Below, piece after piece: positions 10,240-21,665 of a DNA stretch of 64,000 bases (position 1 is the first letter of the stretch; every line of letters begins with the position of its first letter). The stretch is from Icerya purchasi (lineage: Eukaryota; Arthropoda; Insecta; Hemiptera; Monophlebidae), in contig CM077115.1 in the NCBI GenBank assembly GCA_039619475.1, positions 226,235,064 through 226,299,063 of the forward strand, written 5' to 3'. The notes under the pieces were generated by a model that worked only from the letters and a program-made list of their open reading frames with translations, did not search any database and was not told the DNA's origin. Both the position numbers and the translations under genes were made by a program.

Positions 10240-11195
10240 GAAAGTATTTATATAAATTGTATGTAAAATTAAACTTACGCGCTAAAAGTTTAATTTAAGA
10301 AAAAAAAACTGAAATCCGTTATTGTGTTCCCATTGTACGTGAGAAACAATTGGCTTTGTAAATCGTGCGAGCCAAAATAGTATTCATAATTCCATATACT
10401 AAAGAGCAATATTACATAGCAAAGAGGTTTTTTAAGGTATTCTGAGACAGAAATCGGCTTAGTTTTGCGAATCTACTTATAAACAGCTTTATCACCTGGG
10501 TTATAGCACTATTTCGAAATCATCAGGCGATCTGCAATCAGACGAGATTTTGAATACTTCTTCTTGATGTATTGACGCTGCTGTTCAATTTTAATCAGCT
10601 GTCAGGATCCTCGCAGAAAATTTCTTATTCTACACATGTTGCGCCTTTCCCTTTTTGTATATTTTAAACTTTAACTTAATAAAACCGAACAATTTGAACG
10701 CAAACTTGCAAAAATACGATAATGCATTAAACAGCACATTATCATCGGCTATACAGTGCGATGCCTAAAGTTGCTAGTACTCTTGCACTGCTCCAAGTGA
10801 GTAACTGCATCGCAATATGACATACTCGTACGTGGATTTTCAATACAACACTTTCATACTTTCATCGATGGATAAGCATTTCTTCCGCTACGTCGGCGCG
10901 CCGCTATATTTTATGCTGCATTTCTCCGATAACTTTTTTAAACTTAATTAAATGTTTTTGTGTTTTTTCCCTCTTGAAAAATCACTCTTTTAATCCAGCG
11001 TCATTCTAGTGTTGCGATAGAGCATTGTTATCGGGCGGCATGTTTAGAAACCAAGAAAATAATAGGAGAAAAGTTTCAAGGAATAACGGAACGCGATACA
11101 TTATTATTAGAAAAATCGTTTTCTTTTTTCTTTTTTTTAATCCCCTTTGGGCACGCCAGCTAAGGACCTACGCCCAGAAACAGTAAGAAGAGCCG
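10240..11195. other. Unassigned A+T-rich sequence
   Basis: No coding frame, repeat pair or RNA gene was recognised. Near 10490-10540 a short CACCTGGGTTATAGC...CATCAGGCGATC segment may be an old repeat. Confidence 0.3.
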
Positions 11196-13340
11196 TCAGT
11201 TAAATTTTGACTCGGTCAGATATAGACAATATAAAAGAACCAATGAATGAAATAATGGATGGCGAGGGGAAGGACAAAATATAAGATGCACAATAAGGAG
11301 TAGGTTGAGTTTCAGCAGACAAGAATGTAGAATGCAACGTTCGACAAAAAGGAATGGACATTGAAAAAAGATGTGATTGGCGACGTAAACCATCACTTCG
11401 TTGAGGTGCAGAGGACAATTTGGAGAAGAAACAAGGGAATAAACGAGAGAAAGGGAGAGCAGAATGGCCAAAACGCAAGCGAATCGTAGAAATGATAACC
11501 GAATGGGGAAGTAAAGGAAACTCCAAGAACACTAGGTATTAAAAGGAAAATTAGGTTGTACAGACAGATAAAAGGATTATTGATCGTGACGAAAGGAAGA
11601 GGAATAAATATCTGACCATAGTTTGAAATGAAACTTAGTACGTAGGGAATTCAAGTTAGAGGATGGAACTTTTTTAAAAAACGAACGAGGGAAAACAGCA
11701 ACTCGAGCCAAGACCTTTAATGCCCATATAGCTGGGAACCCACAGCAAATTGGCACAGATGAAGTAGTGAGAAGAAAGAAAACGGGCAAGACAACATATA
11801 CGAAGAATGATGAAATCGGGAGAGTGATCAGGAAAAGAGGAGCTGGTCGCTTGAAGAGCACTCATGGAGACTGAAATAAACAAATAATTAGAAAACAGAC
11901 GACTGAAGGAAATGAAGATAAATGAGAGTAGGTTAGTCGTTTATAAAGATGGAACAGAAAGAAGGAAAAGACGAAATGAATCAGATAAGTTGAAATCCGG
12001 AAAGACAAAAGAAGCTCGGACACCGTAAGGTGGTCCCCTGGGGCCATCCGTGAAGATGGGGTTACATACGATGGAAAATGAGAATTGATAATGCTGGAGA
12101 ATTCCTGTTTAATTATTGTTCGAGGAAGGGATTTGGAAAGTAAAGATAAAAAAAGAACATTGGGAGAATTGCAGAGATCGGCAAAGCTAAAGGAAAAAAA
12201 ATGAGATTATTACCGGAGATCGTGTAAGGCCAAAAGGAACTAAGGCGAAGGAAAACGGAAACTAAAACAGGAATTTTCCTAGGCGTAAAACGGCAGTTCT
12301 TATAAATTGAAAGATATAAATGAATAAGAGTACAGGATGTGAGTGGAAGACGTTTAGTGAGGGAACGATAGAGCCTTATTGTATAATGACTTGGAGAAAT
12401 ACCATCGTGAGCTAGACATTTTTAATGGTCACGGTGGTGAGTTCTTAAAAGCTGGTCGGAATTTAACAATGTGAGGCTGTGTTGTACTGCTGTCCTTAAG
12501 TGTTTCTTTCAGTGAGCATAAAGTGTCAGAGTGTATGTACACGCGTGCATGTTGCAGATGTGAGATGCGTTGGCGTGGGAGTGTGAATGGGATAGAAGTA
12601 AAATAAGAAATGTTAGATAAAATCGCTGTGTTAGTGCGGGGGTACGATTTATACAACTTCGTAATTTTTCTTTTTTCTATTGTTTCATTGTACCTGTACT
12701 TGTATATTTCTACTGAATTGTTTAATTATATTATGTTGTACAGTAATTGGCGTAAGCTGTTGCACTGGTGGATTGTATAAATAAATAAATAGGATCTGTG
12801 AAGAGACAAGGGTGGTGTGTTAGACTCTGCGAGAATTTCTGGAATTGGAGTAGACTTAAGAGCACCAAGACAAAGCGGTAGACACGAATTTCAGATAATG
12901 TCCAATTTAGAAAGATGGGATTTAGAGGCACAACCACAGATAAAAGAACAATAATCATCAAATTTGGAGCGGACAATGGCTTTATACAAGGAGATCAGAA
13001 TGTAAGGATCACCATTCCATTTCGTTGAGGACAGAGCTTTCAGCAGGTTTAGCCTTTTGATAGGAAATATAATCAATATGTTTAGAGAATGTCAGCCGAC
13101 TATTGAGAAAAACTCCAAGATAGCAGACAGTTAACGCGAGAAAGAGGTATATTGTTTCCGGATAGATTAAACGAAGCAGGATTGTAAGGGCGAAGTGAAA
13201 AGACAATAGACGAAAACTTAGAAGGAGAAATAGGAAGGTTCGGAATACTTAATAATTGTGACAAGAAAGAAAATAATACACGAAATATCATCAGCGTCGT
13301 TTAAAGTTTCGGCAAGTTATTGATGTTGGAAACTTCATTT
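11196..13340 (-). pseudogene. Jockey-like non-LTR retrotransposon, RT end to 3' end, degraded
   Basis: Read on the minus strand from 13340 downward. NINNLPK and LNDADDIS mark the RT palm entry. SIVFSLRPYNPASFNLSGNN follows, then YLGVFLNSRLTFSKHIDYI and LLKALSSTKWNGD (the region after the palm), then SKFDDYCSFI-GCASKSHLSK and GALKSTPIPEILAESN. An RNase H remnant with LLWVPSYMGIKG lies near 11715-11760. The zinc-finger-like tail VANHIFFQCPF and LVLLYCLYLTE ends near 11196. Each block matches its expected place in Jockey-like ORF2. Frames shift repeatedly, so the gene is dead. The plus strand is A+G-rich throughout. A short plus-strand insertion at 12657-12795 interrupts it. Confidence 0.75.
12657..12795 (+). 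mobile_element. Nested LINE 3' tail with (AAAT)n end
   Basis: The sequence includes TTATGTTGTACAGTAATTGG and GTTGCACTGGTGGATTGTAT, and ends in AAATAAATAAATA. It lies in the middle of the minus-strand frame RSYLF...ISYFTS of the Jockey-like relic, so it is a later insertion of a heavily 5'-truncated element. A related tail, TTGTGCTGTACATTAATTGC followed by AATAAATAAATAAAT, occurs at 60905-60990. Confidence 0.5.
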
Positions 13341-14152
13341 GACTTTTTCTACATTTTTATCATCCGATCATTCAATAAGACTCTTTCACAAGGTCCCCTG
13401 TTGCGCCATCTTCTACGCGCCTTCCCGTTTGTTTTTATGCACTCTTAAACGCACCAGTCATTCGCAGCGCACACAGCTTTCCCAATCATTCTCGCTCCGC
13501 TACTCTCTTTTTAACATGGCTTAATTTCAAGCTTTATTCGCATCCTTTCGACGGTTGGTTTTTCTCTTCCTTCGCTCTTCCATTTGTTGTTACGCCTTCT
13601 TTCTACTAGACAGTAAGCCGGCGTTCTCGTGATGAATCCATTTAAAAAATATTTCAATAAGATATTTACATAATCTAGATTATATTGTAGTTGAGTAATA
13701 CGGTAATTAAATTATATTTGTAATGTAAATAAATGAATGTTTTGATAAATGGACAAGAGTGAGAAAAATTTAGTCTTTTTCGGTTTGTTTCGTTATTGCG
13801 TTTTATTATGTTGTTTATCTCTCTACGAGTATGTTATGTTTCCCCAAAGTTTACTTATCAATTATGTATATACGGTAGCCTTAGTTAGTTATATAAAATT
13901 ATATATACATATATACGATCTTTCGTTCCTACCTTTTTTTTTTTTTTTACTGTTGTTATGCCAATTTACCTACAGATAATCCATATAGAAGCATGCTTTA
14001 TTTCCTTTTAGTTTCCTTATATTTATTTTAGCACCTACGAGTTTTATATGCAAGATGGATTTTGATTTAACTTTAAAATATGGTTTCTTTTAATATTCAC
14101 TATTTATCTCGTCGTGTCAATTTACTTAAAGTCAGCCCTATATCTAATTTTC

Positions 14153-14183
<31 letters not shown>

Positions 14184-14917
14184 GATGGATTATAGGAAAT
14201 TGTTTATTAATAGTGAGTACGTCTCGCACAACTATGCGCATAGTAGTCTAAAATCATAATGATAAAAAATAAATAAATAAACATTTCCATTTCTAATTGG
14301 CGCGAATTTTCCACCGATAAAACTCCCGTAGCTTCAATTTTTTCCCTGGATGTCTTTTTTTCTTCTACTTAAAATCATGAGAGCCGATTCGATGATCCAA
14401 TCATCCCGCATCTTATTCTGGAATTATTGCTTTCACGTTCTTATTTAAATGAGGTTATTTTGTTGCACATCTTTTTTTGTCATATTTTTGTTCAGTTACG
14501 CGCATTTTCTGTTCCCACTGCAACATTTGTTTTCCATCGAGTTCGTAAAAATTTCGACCACCTTTCACAACACTTCGTAAATCTCTTCCTTAAGATACCG
14601 ATGCAACACACCTTTTCATGTCTTCATATCGTTCCATCGTCTAAGTGATTTTGTTCGCTATACTTTCTCAATCGATTAGCTCTCTTTAGCATCTTCGTAC
14701 TTTCTCCTCATCAGTAGTTAACCACCTTGTTCCTTCTTCATCTTGTCATATTTCTCTTCCGGTTTCTTTGACATCTTTTGCATTTTACAAACATCTCTTC
14801 CTTTTTTTTTTTTTTTTTTTTTTGTGTTCCACAATTCTCTTTAGCTGTTCAAAAAAGCAATCTCTTAGTCTTAAAAATATAGGTAAAAATCGACTGAAAG
14901 TCTATTACGCCGTGAAA
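13341..14917. other. Unassigned, partly pyrimidine-rich sequence
   Basis: The plus strand is T+C-rich at about 13340-13620 and 14330-14825, the same bias as the Jockey-like coding strand. These may be further relics, but no motif could be read. A (TA)n run lies at 14158-14183 and poly-T at about 14801-14823. No gene was recognised. Confidence 0.3.
14158..14183. repeat. (TA)n microsatellite
   Basis: An alternating T-A run. Confidence 0.9.
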
Positions 14918-15010
14918 GAAAACAAGTTCAGTCAAGCATGAGGTTTCATGCGCTGAGGATTCCGTATGAAAGTTAACAATAACTATAATTATTTAGTATG
15001 TAAGAAAATT
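14918..15010 (+). mobile_element. Helentron/HINE-like element, 5' end
   Basis: The block AAACAAGTTCAGTCAAGCAT, then GAGGTTTCATGCGCTGAGGA and TTCCGTA, then AAGTTAACAATAACTA, recurs at the left end of the copies at 28616 (plus) and 45733 (minus). GCATGA..TCATGC forms a short hairpin. AGGATTCCGTA is also found, inverted, in the 3' hairpin of the family. It may be the left end of the element that ends at 19620, but the 1.26 kb between here and the array does not match other copies, so an insertion or a separate fragment is possible. Confidence 0.6.
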
Positions 15011-16269
15011 TGTTTGAATAAATTTCTATTTTTATTTTACTATTTTAATTTAATATCTTAATAAATTTCAAAGATCTTTTCTAATAATAATTTAAAACAG
15101 TAAAGCAAAATACTAATTTGAATCGAAGACTTAGATTAATTTGAAGTGCAATGTAACGGTTATGAAGAAAAATTAATTAAATCCTTTTTTTATTTATTTT
15201 TTTAAATTATGGGTTTAGATTTAATAATACTAATATTAAGGTTTTATGATTTTTTTAAATGTGTAATTTTGTTAATTCCTACACCTATCTTTCTTGAATA
15301 GCCGACCGTCAAAGATATTTAATAAATATATAAACGAAAACACGCAAAAAATATTAATTAGAAATAATATTGATGCTACGTATCACTCTGCTGCGGCTGC
15401 TAGAATGTTGGTGTTCCCTGCTGGCAGGTTGGTGTACGTTGGTGATTGCATCCTGGATTCTCGGCGAATGGGAGGGAGAGACACGGTAATCGAAATTATA
15501 GTTTACGAATTTTGTAAATGTCACTAATTGGAAAACCGAATTTCGAGGCAATTTGGTTACTTTGTTATTAAACTTTTTTCGGTTGCAAGACGAACTGGTT
15601 ACTTTACCAAAAAAGGTCGATATAGTTCCGCGATGTGAAAAAGACTGTCGTTCTACTGTGATGATTTTTTAACAATTCGGTATTTTCTTTCGACTCTCTC
15701 CATATGTTAGACCATTATTAAATATTTTTTTTTTATTTATTTACTAACATAGGTCGTTAAATTGTTTAACAAATCGAAATACTATTCGCATCTGTTTTTC
15801 ATCAGGCGGACGTACCACCTAAACAATGATGCGGTGAGTCCGTTCCTTTCATTACAGTTCATAACAACACTAACACACCTCGTAATGAAAATAACCAAAC
15901 CAAAACCTGCGATCCTATTTCGTTTCTTATCCCTCGTACTAACACTACTAACGAAAATTATTTCAATCCGAACCAAATTCTAAAAACCGCTGCAATCTCG
16001 TATTCCGATAAAGCCAAAAGAAAAATAACACCGATTAACAAACCTGTTTATTTCGTGCATTCAAAAAACCCACTTAAAACAAAACCAACATTTAAAACTA
16101 AAAAACTATAAAGTTCTCGAATCAAATCCGGTGCTTGCTAGTTGTGCGCGTGGTGGAATAATATTATCCGTTCGTGCGGATATTAACTTTCAACAGATAA
16201 TGTTACCATCCGACATTCAACCAGTAACAGTCGAAATTCGTAAGCCAGTTGCACGGGAGTCTCTAAACA
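15011..16269. other. Unassigned sequence between element 5' end and satellite
   Basis: A+T-rich sequence with a more C+G-rich island at about 15380-15500 and 15780-15960. Frames there (15294-15527 plus, 15762-15983 plus) resemble no family. It does not match the corresponding part of the complete copy at 44620-45733, so it is either inserted DNA or unrelated flank. Confidence 0.3.
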
Positions 16270-16289
16270 TAATTCCGAACCGTATTTAG

Positions 16290-16420
16290 AAACTTTTAAA
16301 GTTGCCAAAAACTTCAAACAGTTCATCCCCTCTAGCGCCGCGAGTATTACGGCTAAAAATTTTGAACAGGGTTAAACATATGCGCTTCGACATATATTTC
16401 TCAAGTTTGGAACATCAAGG
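16290..16420 (-). repeat. Inverted partial satellite monomer
   Basis: This segment carries TTTAAAGTTGCC, then TAGCGCCGCGAGTATTACGG, then CTAAAAATTTTGAACAGGG and CAAGTTTGGAACATC. These are complements of motifs in the plus-strand monomers that follow (CTCGCGGCGCTAGGGG, TTTTTAACCGTGTTCAAAAT, GATGTTCCAAACTAGAG). The switch to direct orientation occurs near 16420. It marks a head-to-head junction at the left edge of the array. Confidence 0.8.
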
Positions 16421-19250
16421 TTTGAAAGTTTCGTTAAGGAAATAACTTATGGTTTCGTTCTCGACAAATAACGATCTTTCCATCGATCATGACCGGAAAA
16501 AAAATATTATTTTTGAAACTTTCGAGCTTTCGGCGCTTAAGGTTCTGAATTTTAAGATGGAAACCTAGATGTTCCAAAGTAAATAAATAAACAGGGACTC
16601 ACATTTTTTTAACCTTGTTCAAAATCTTGAACCAATACATAAATTACAAGCGGGGCTACACGTCATTTTTCAGAATTTTATGAACTTTTAGTAAATTTCA
16701 AACAGTTTTGTTAAGAAAACGAAATACGGGTCCGTTCCCAAAAAATAGCGCTCTTTCCAATAATAATACACTTGAAAAAATTTTTTTTTTTACAAAATTT
16801 CGAGCTTTCAGAGCCCCAAGTCACTAATTTTAAAATTGGAAACTTAGATGTTCCAAACCAGAGAAATATACATGGATGCCCATATTTACTACTTTCCTCA
16901 AAATTTTTAGCTATAATACTCGCGTCACAAATCAATTCTCTCGATTTTTTGAACTTTTCAGCAAACTTTGAAAGTTCAATTAAGAAAATGAAATACGGTT
17001 TCTTTCCCGACAGATAGCGATCCTTCAAACGGTATATAACATGCGTCAGAAAAATAAAAAATTTTCTTTAAAATTTCGAACTTTCGGCGCCTTAAGGGTC
17101 TAATTTTAAAACTGAAAATCCAAATGTTATAAACTCGAGAAATATAAGGGGATCAGCACGTTTTTAGCCGCGTTCAAAATTTTCAGCTGTAATATTCGTG
17201 GAGCTAGTGGAGAGACACATAATTATTTTTTTTTTTTCAACTTTTCAGAACTTTGAAAATTTCTTTAAAAAAATGAAATACGGTTTCGTTCCCGACGAAT
17301 AGCGATATTTCTAATGATATATCACAAACCTAAACAAAAAAAATTTTTTTTCAAAATTTTGAATTTTCGGTGCCCCACAGGTCTCAGTCTAAAGTTGGGG
17401 TCCGATTGTCTTAAATCAGAGAAATATACGTAGAGTCGCGTTTTTTCTACCATGTTCCAAATTTATAGCTGTAATACTCGCGTCGCAAGAAGGGGGCCGC
17501 TAATTGGAGCTGACGCTTTTTTGAACTTTACGTCAACTTTGAAAGTTTGGTTAAGAAAATGAAATTCGGTTTCGTTCCCGACTACTAGAGATCTTTCTAA
17601 TGATATATCACAAGCCCAAGAAAAAAAATATTTTTTTCCAAAATCTCGAGCTTTCGGTGCCCCGAGGGTCCAATTTTGACGCTGGAAACTCGGATGTTCC
17701 AAACTAGAGAAATATACGTGGAAGCGCATATTTTTAACCGTGTTCAAAATTTTTATCGGTAATATTCGCGGCGCTAGGGGGGGGGACACGTCATTTTTCG
17801 CGCTTTTTTGAACTTTACGGCAACTTTGAATTTTTTGGTAAAGAAAATGATATAAGGTTTTGTTCTTGATAAATAGCGATCTTTCAAACGATATATTACA
17901 TTACCGGGAAAAAAAATATTTTTTTACAAAATTTTGAGCTTTCGACACCCCGGAGTTTTATTTTTAAAGCTTGAGACCCGGACGCACCAAATTACAGAAA
18001 TATACGTGGAAGTACATATTTTTAACCATGTTTTAAATTTTTAGCTATAATACTCGCAGCGCTAGGGGACGCGCAATTTTTTGAGCTTTTTTGAGCTTTA
18101 TCTCATCTTTGAAAGTTTGGTTCAGAAAATGAAATTCGGTTTCGTTTCCGACTACTAGAGATCTTTCTAATGATATATCACAAGCCCAAGAAAAAAAATA
18201 TTTTTTTCCAAAATCTCGAGCTTTCGGTGCCCCGAGGGTCCAATTTTGAAGCTGGAAACTCGGATGTTCCAAACTAGAGAAATATACGTGGAAGCGCATA
18301 TTTTTAACCGTGTTCAAAATTTTTATCGGTAATATTCGCGGCGCTAGGGGGGGGGGACACGTCATTTTTTGCGCTTTTTTGAACTTTACGGCAACTTTGA
18401 ATTTTTTGGTAAAGAAAATGATATAAGGTTTTGTTCTTGATAAATAGCGATCTTTCAAACGATATATTACATTACCGGGAAAAAAAATATTTTTTTACAA
18501 AATTTTGAGCTTTCGACACCCCGGAGTTTTATTTTTAAAGCTTGAGACCCGGACGCACCAAATTACAGAAATATACGTGGAAGTACATATTTTTAACCAT
18601 GTTTTAAATTTTTAGCTATAATACTCGCAGCGCTAGGGGACGCGCAATTTTTTGAGCTTTTTTGAGCTTTATCTCATCTTTGAAAGTTTGGTTCAGAAAA
18701 TGAAATTCGGTTTCGTTTCCGACTACTAGAGATCTTTCTAATGATATATCACAAGCCCAAGAAAAAAAATATTTTTTTCCAAAATCTCGAGCTTTCGGTG
18801 CCCCGAGGGTCCAATTTTGACGCTGGAAACTCGGATGTTCCAAACTAGAGAAATATACGTGGAAGCGCATATTTTTAACCGTGTTCAAAATTTTTATCGG
18901 TAATATTCGCGGCGCTAGGGGGGGGGGACACGTCATTTTTCGCGCTTTTTTGAACTTTACGGCAACTTTGAAAGTTTCGTTAAGGAAATGAAATTCGGTT
19001 TCGTTCCCGACAAATAGCGATCTTTCCATCGATATATCGCATGCCTATAAAAAAAAATATTTTTTTACAAAATTTTGAGCTTTCGTCGCCCCGAGGGTCC
19101 AGTTTTAAAGTTGGAAATCCGGATGTTCCAAACTAGAGAAATATACGGGTATGTGCGTATTTTTAGCCCCATTCAAAATTTTTAACTACAATACTCGCGG
19201 CGCTAAGGGGGGGGACACGTCATTTTTTGCTGTTTTTTGAACTTTTGGGC
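16421..19250 (+). repeat. Satellite array, about ten ~283-bp monomers
   Basis: A marker (GTTAAGGA or variants such as GTTAAGAA, GTAAAGAA and GTTCAGAA) recurs at about 16433, 16710, 16979, 17263, 17550, 17838, 18120, 18409, 18691 and 18979, giving spacings of 269-289 bp. Each unit contains TTTTGAACTTT, GAAATACGGTTTCGTTCCCG, AATAGCGATCTTTC, a poly-A/poly-T patch, GAGCTTTCGG, GATGTTCCAAACTAGAG, AATATACGTGG, a TTTTTAACC...TTCAAAATTTTT block and GCGGCGCTAGGGG. From 17550 to 18979 alternate units match at about 570-571 bp, a dimeric higher-order repeat with few differences. The leftmost units are more diverged. Long minus-strand frames here, two of them with nearly the same protein ending, are products of the repetition. 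Shorter arrays of the same unit occur in the copies at 28.6 and 45.2 kb. Confidence 0.95.
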
Positions 19251-19620
19251 AACTTTGCATAACTTTTGTAACGTAATTTTTTGATTTTATGAAAGTACTC
19301 CTGCATTGTAGTTTATATTTTGAATTTCAGCGTTATAAGTTTATCTAGTGACGAGTTATGATTTTTTAAGTGATTTTTGAGGTCGTTTTATGTACCATAT
19401 TATATATTCTTGACGGTTTTTTGGGTTTTTTGCCGCCCAGGGTAATCGGTCATCTTCAAGTTATAGATCGTTTTAAAGATAATTTTAATTGTAATTTATG
19501 TTCCAAATTTGAAGTTTATAAGTCAAGCCGTTCGTGAATTATTGATTTTTATTTGATATTTTTGTCATTTGTGTACCATCTTATAAGGATTCCGTACATT
19601 ATATGTATACGGAATCCTAA
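19251..19620 (+). mobile_element. Helentron/HINE-like element, 3' domain and terminal hairpin
   Basis: After the last monomer comes a unique domain with GTAATTTTTTGATTTTATGA, GTTTATCTAGTGACGAGTTA, TATATTCTTGACGGTTTTTT, GCCGCCCAGGG and GTTATAGATCGTTTTAAA. The complete copy at 44620-45733 has the same domain in complement. It ends in an inverted repeat, AAGGATTCCGTA...TACGGAATCCTAA (19584-19620), with about 12 of 13 arm bases paired. A stable terminal hairpin, an inverted sub-terminal match at the 5' end and a tandem core are features described for Helentron-associated (HINE/DINE-1-like) non-autonomous Helitrons. No Rep/helicase is encoded here. Confidence 0.65.
19584..19620. other. Terminal hairpin of the satellite-bearing element
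   Basis: The arms AAGGATTCCGTA and TACGGAATCCTAA enclose a short A+T loop. The equivalent hairpin of the minus-strand copy is at 44620-44656. The same AGGATTCCGTA word stands near the 5' end of the family (14956-14966). Confidence 0.8.
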
Positions 19621-19858
19621 AAAGAGAAGCGGAGTGTTTAAGCTGCACATTTCATCCGGCGTTGCAAATAACGCCGACAGCGATATTAATTCTCTGTTCC
19701 ATACTTATTTATGACATAATAACTGGTTACAATATTCACGGTAAGTATCACATGCGCAAATAACTTAACTCGCGATGCGGAAAAAAACGTAAAATAGTTT
19801 CGTCAGTATATCGAAAACTAGGTCAGTACTTAATTCGGAAACCGTTTAACGCGTTAAT

Positions 19859-19947
19859 AGTAGTATTATAAATGGTAGTATTATAAATGGTAGTATTATA
19901 AATGGTAGTATTATAAATGGTAGTATTATAAATGGTAGTATTAATAG
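19859..19947. repeat. 15-bp minisatellite
   Basis: TAGTATTATAAATGG is repeated head-to-tail about five times with almost no variation, then breaks into TAGTATTAATAG. It yields a spurious minus-strand reading with repeated YNTTI. It may come from a recent slippage event. Confidence 0.95.
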
Positions 19948-21527
19948 TAGCATAATATTCAACGGCGTCGTGAAACAAAAGAGCAACATTGCCTTGGAAG
20001 TATTCTGTAACCGGTAACATTACATGCAGGAAACTTGGAAAACAAAATTTCAAATAATGCAGCATCTCCCACATCGGCTAAAAGAAAAGCTCCGTTCGAC
20101 CTGTTGAAAACGGACGCAATTTTCAATCAACAGTGATTATTTCAAATTGCGATAGATAGCGCTGTCATCAACAGATTGAAAATTTAAATGATTGCGTTAC
20201 TACATACATATGTATATAACGCGGGATTTTAATGAACTAAGATCTAAAGAGTAATGTTAAAAACCCGTGCGTGCACTATCAACGAATAAGCGGCGCGGTT
20301 GTGAGAATAAATTTTATTCGAGTAAAATTTCAAAGTAAAACATAAAGCTCAAGAGAGAGAGAGAGAGAGAGAAGTTGCTTAGTTTTTACCAATGAAATTA
20401 TTCTGCGATTTTGTACATACATAACATATGTAACACAATCAACAAAGGTGTTTTAGCATAATTGAAAATGTAATTTTGCGCCTTCTTCAATAATCGATAC
20501 CGGTATAATGAATGTTATTCAAATGTAAACTGAACGTTTCGCGCCTAATTTTGATACACTCGCCAGCGCGAGTTGCTGTTTCCGATCGACATTTAAATCA
20601 CCTACGAGAATGATCAGAACCACCGGACGATAAAATATGTTTGAATTTTTTTGTTCCCGCCGAAAACATTTGAATTCTTCGCACTCTCCTTACTTTTGAG
20701 CAGTGGATGATATCGAGGACTTTAGGATACTGATATAACGCTTCTGAATATACAGATAGCCTGTTTCTCGCCTTTTTCCGATGATGTATTTTATATATTT
20801 CGTTTGTTCTTTTTTGTCTTTTTTCTATTTTCACCATTTTTAAATGTTTCCTTCCGGCGAAATTTTGATCGTTAAACGGAGTCGACAGAAACACGAAATC
20901 CCTATTCCAAAAGGTTTAGGTTCTTTGTGTATTTCGGTTGTTTTTGAATAACAGAGTTACTGCAACATACACTCGATATTTAATACGGTTGGAGCGAGAT
21001 AAGTGCAGGGAAGTCTGTGAAATTGAAATTCGTGAAATAGTTTGTAATAAGATAAATTTAGGTAAATATTATAGAAAGATGTTACTAACTAAATAATTCT
21101 TAAAGATTAAGAACTATTTACCGGAAAAAAAAAAAAAAAAGTTATTCAAAAAAGTATGAGATTAGTGACAACAAATTTAGAATGCCCCCCAGCTCCTGAG
21201 GGGATGGGGGGGCGGGCACAAAAATGTTCACGTTAATATAAATTTAAAAAAAAAAAAAAAATCTGACTTCAAGATTTACTCTAAAAATTTAATAAAAATG
21301 CGCTAAAAAAAAAATTAATTACTCCATAAAAAGTATACTATATATGTATATATATTGAAGTAGTGATAGGCATTATGATTTAAACAAGATTAATACTTAT
21401 TGGAGTCTCGGTACACCAAATTCATTTTAATTGCTGTTGCAATTTGAATATAGTGCCGACTTTAATTACGGTACTAATGTTATTTAAGAATGTAGATGAA
21501 TGCGCATACCTGTTTGTTAAAACTGTA
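19948..21527. other. Unassigned sequence with short repeats
   Basis: Contains a GA run at 20353-20372 and homopolymers near 21124 and 21247. A G+C patch at 21182-21218 (CCCCCCAGCTCCTGAGGGG) has the look of a MITE end. No gene was recognised. Confidence 0.3.
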
Positions 21528-21665
21528 TAATAAAAACTAACTTTAATAACAAACAATATAAGGGCAAAATAATTTATACAATAAATTAGATATATACCAT
21601 ATTTATTTATTGTATAAATTATTTTGCCCTTATATTGTTTGGTTATTAAAATTTGTTTTTATTAT
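21528..21665. mobile_element. Short palindromic element related to the 38-kb palindrome
   Basis: The arms TTTAATAACAAACAATATAA and GGGCAAAATAATTTATACAA run inward from about 21528. They are mirrored by TTGTATAAATTATTTTGCCC and TTATATTGTTTGGTTATTAA up to about 21665, with a turn near 21588-21604. The left flank CTGTTTGTTAAAACTGTATA and the arm start match the outer part of the 38056-38561 palindrome and its right flank (complement). The two copies therefore share one end but fold back at different points. Confidence 0.85.

Noticed and set aside
17463..19029. Three long minus-strand frames (108, 137 and 137 codons), two with nearly the same ending
   Set aside because: They recur with the ~571-bp satellite period. 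The protein similarity follows from the DNA repeat, and there is no start, domain or codon pattern of a gene.
16421..19250. CRISPR-like array
   Set aside because: The repeat units are ~283 bp and contiguous, with no short repeat-spacer pattern. The genome is eukaryotic.
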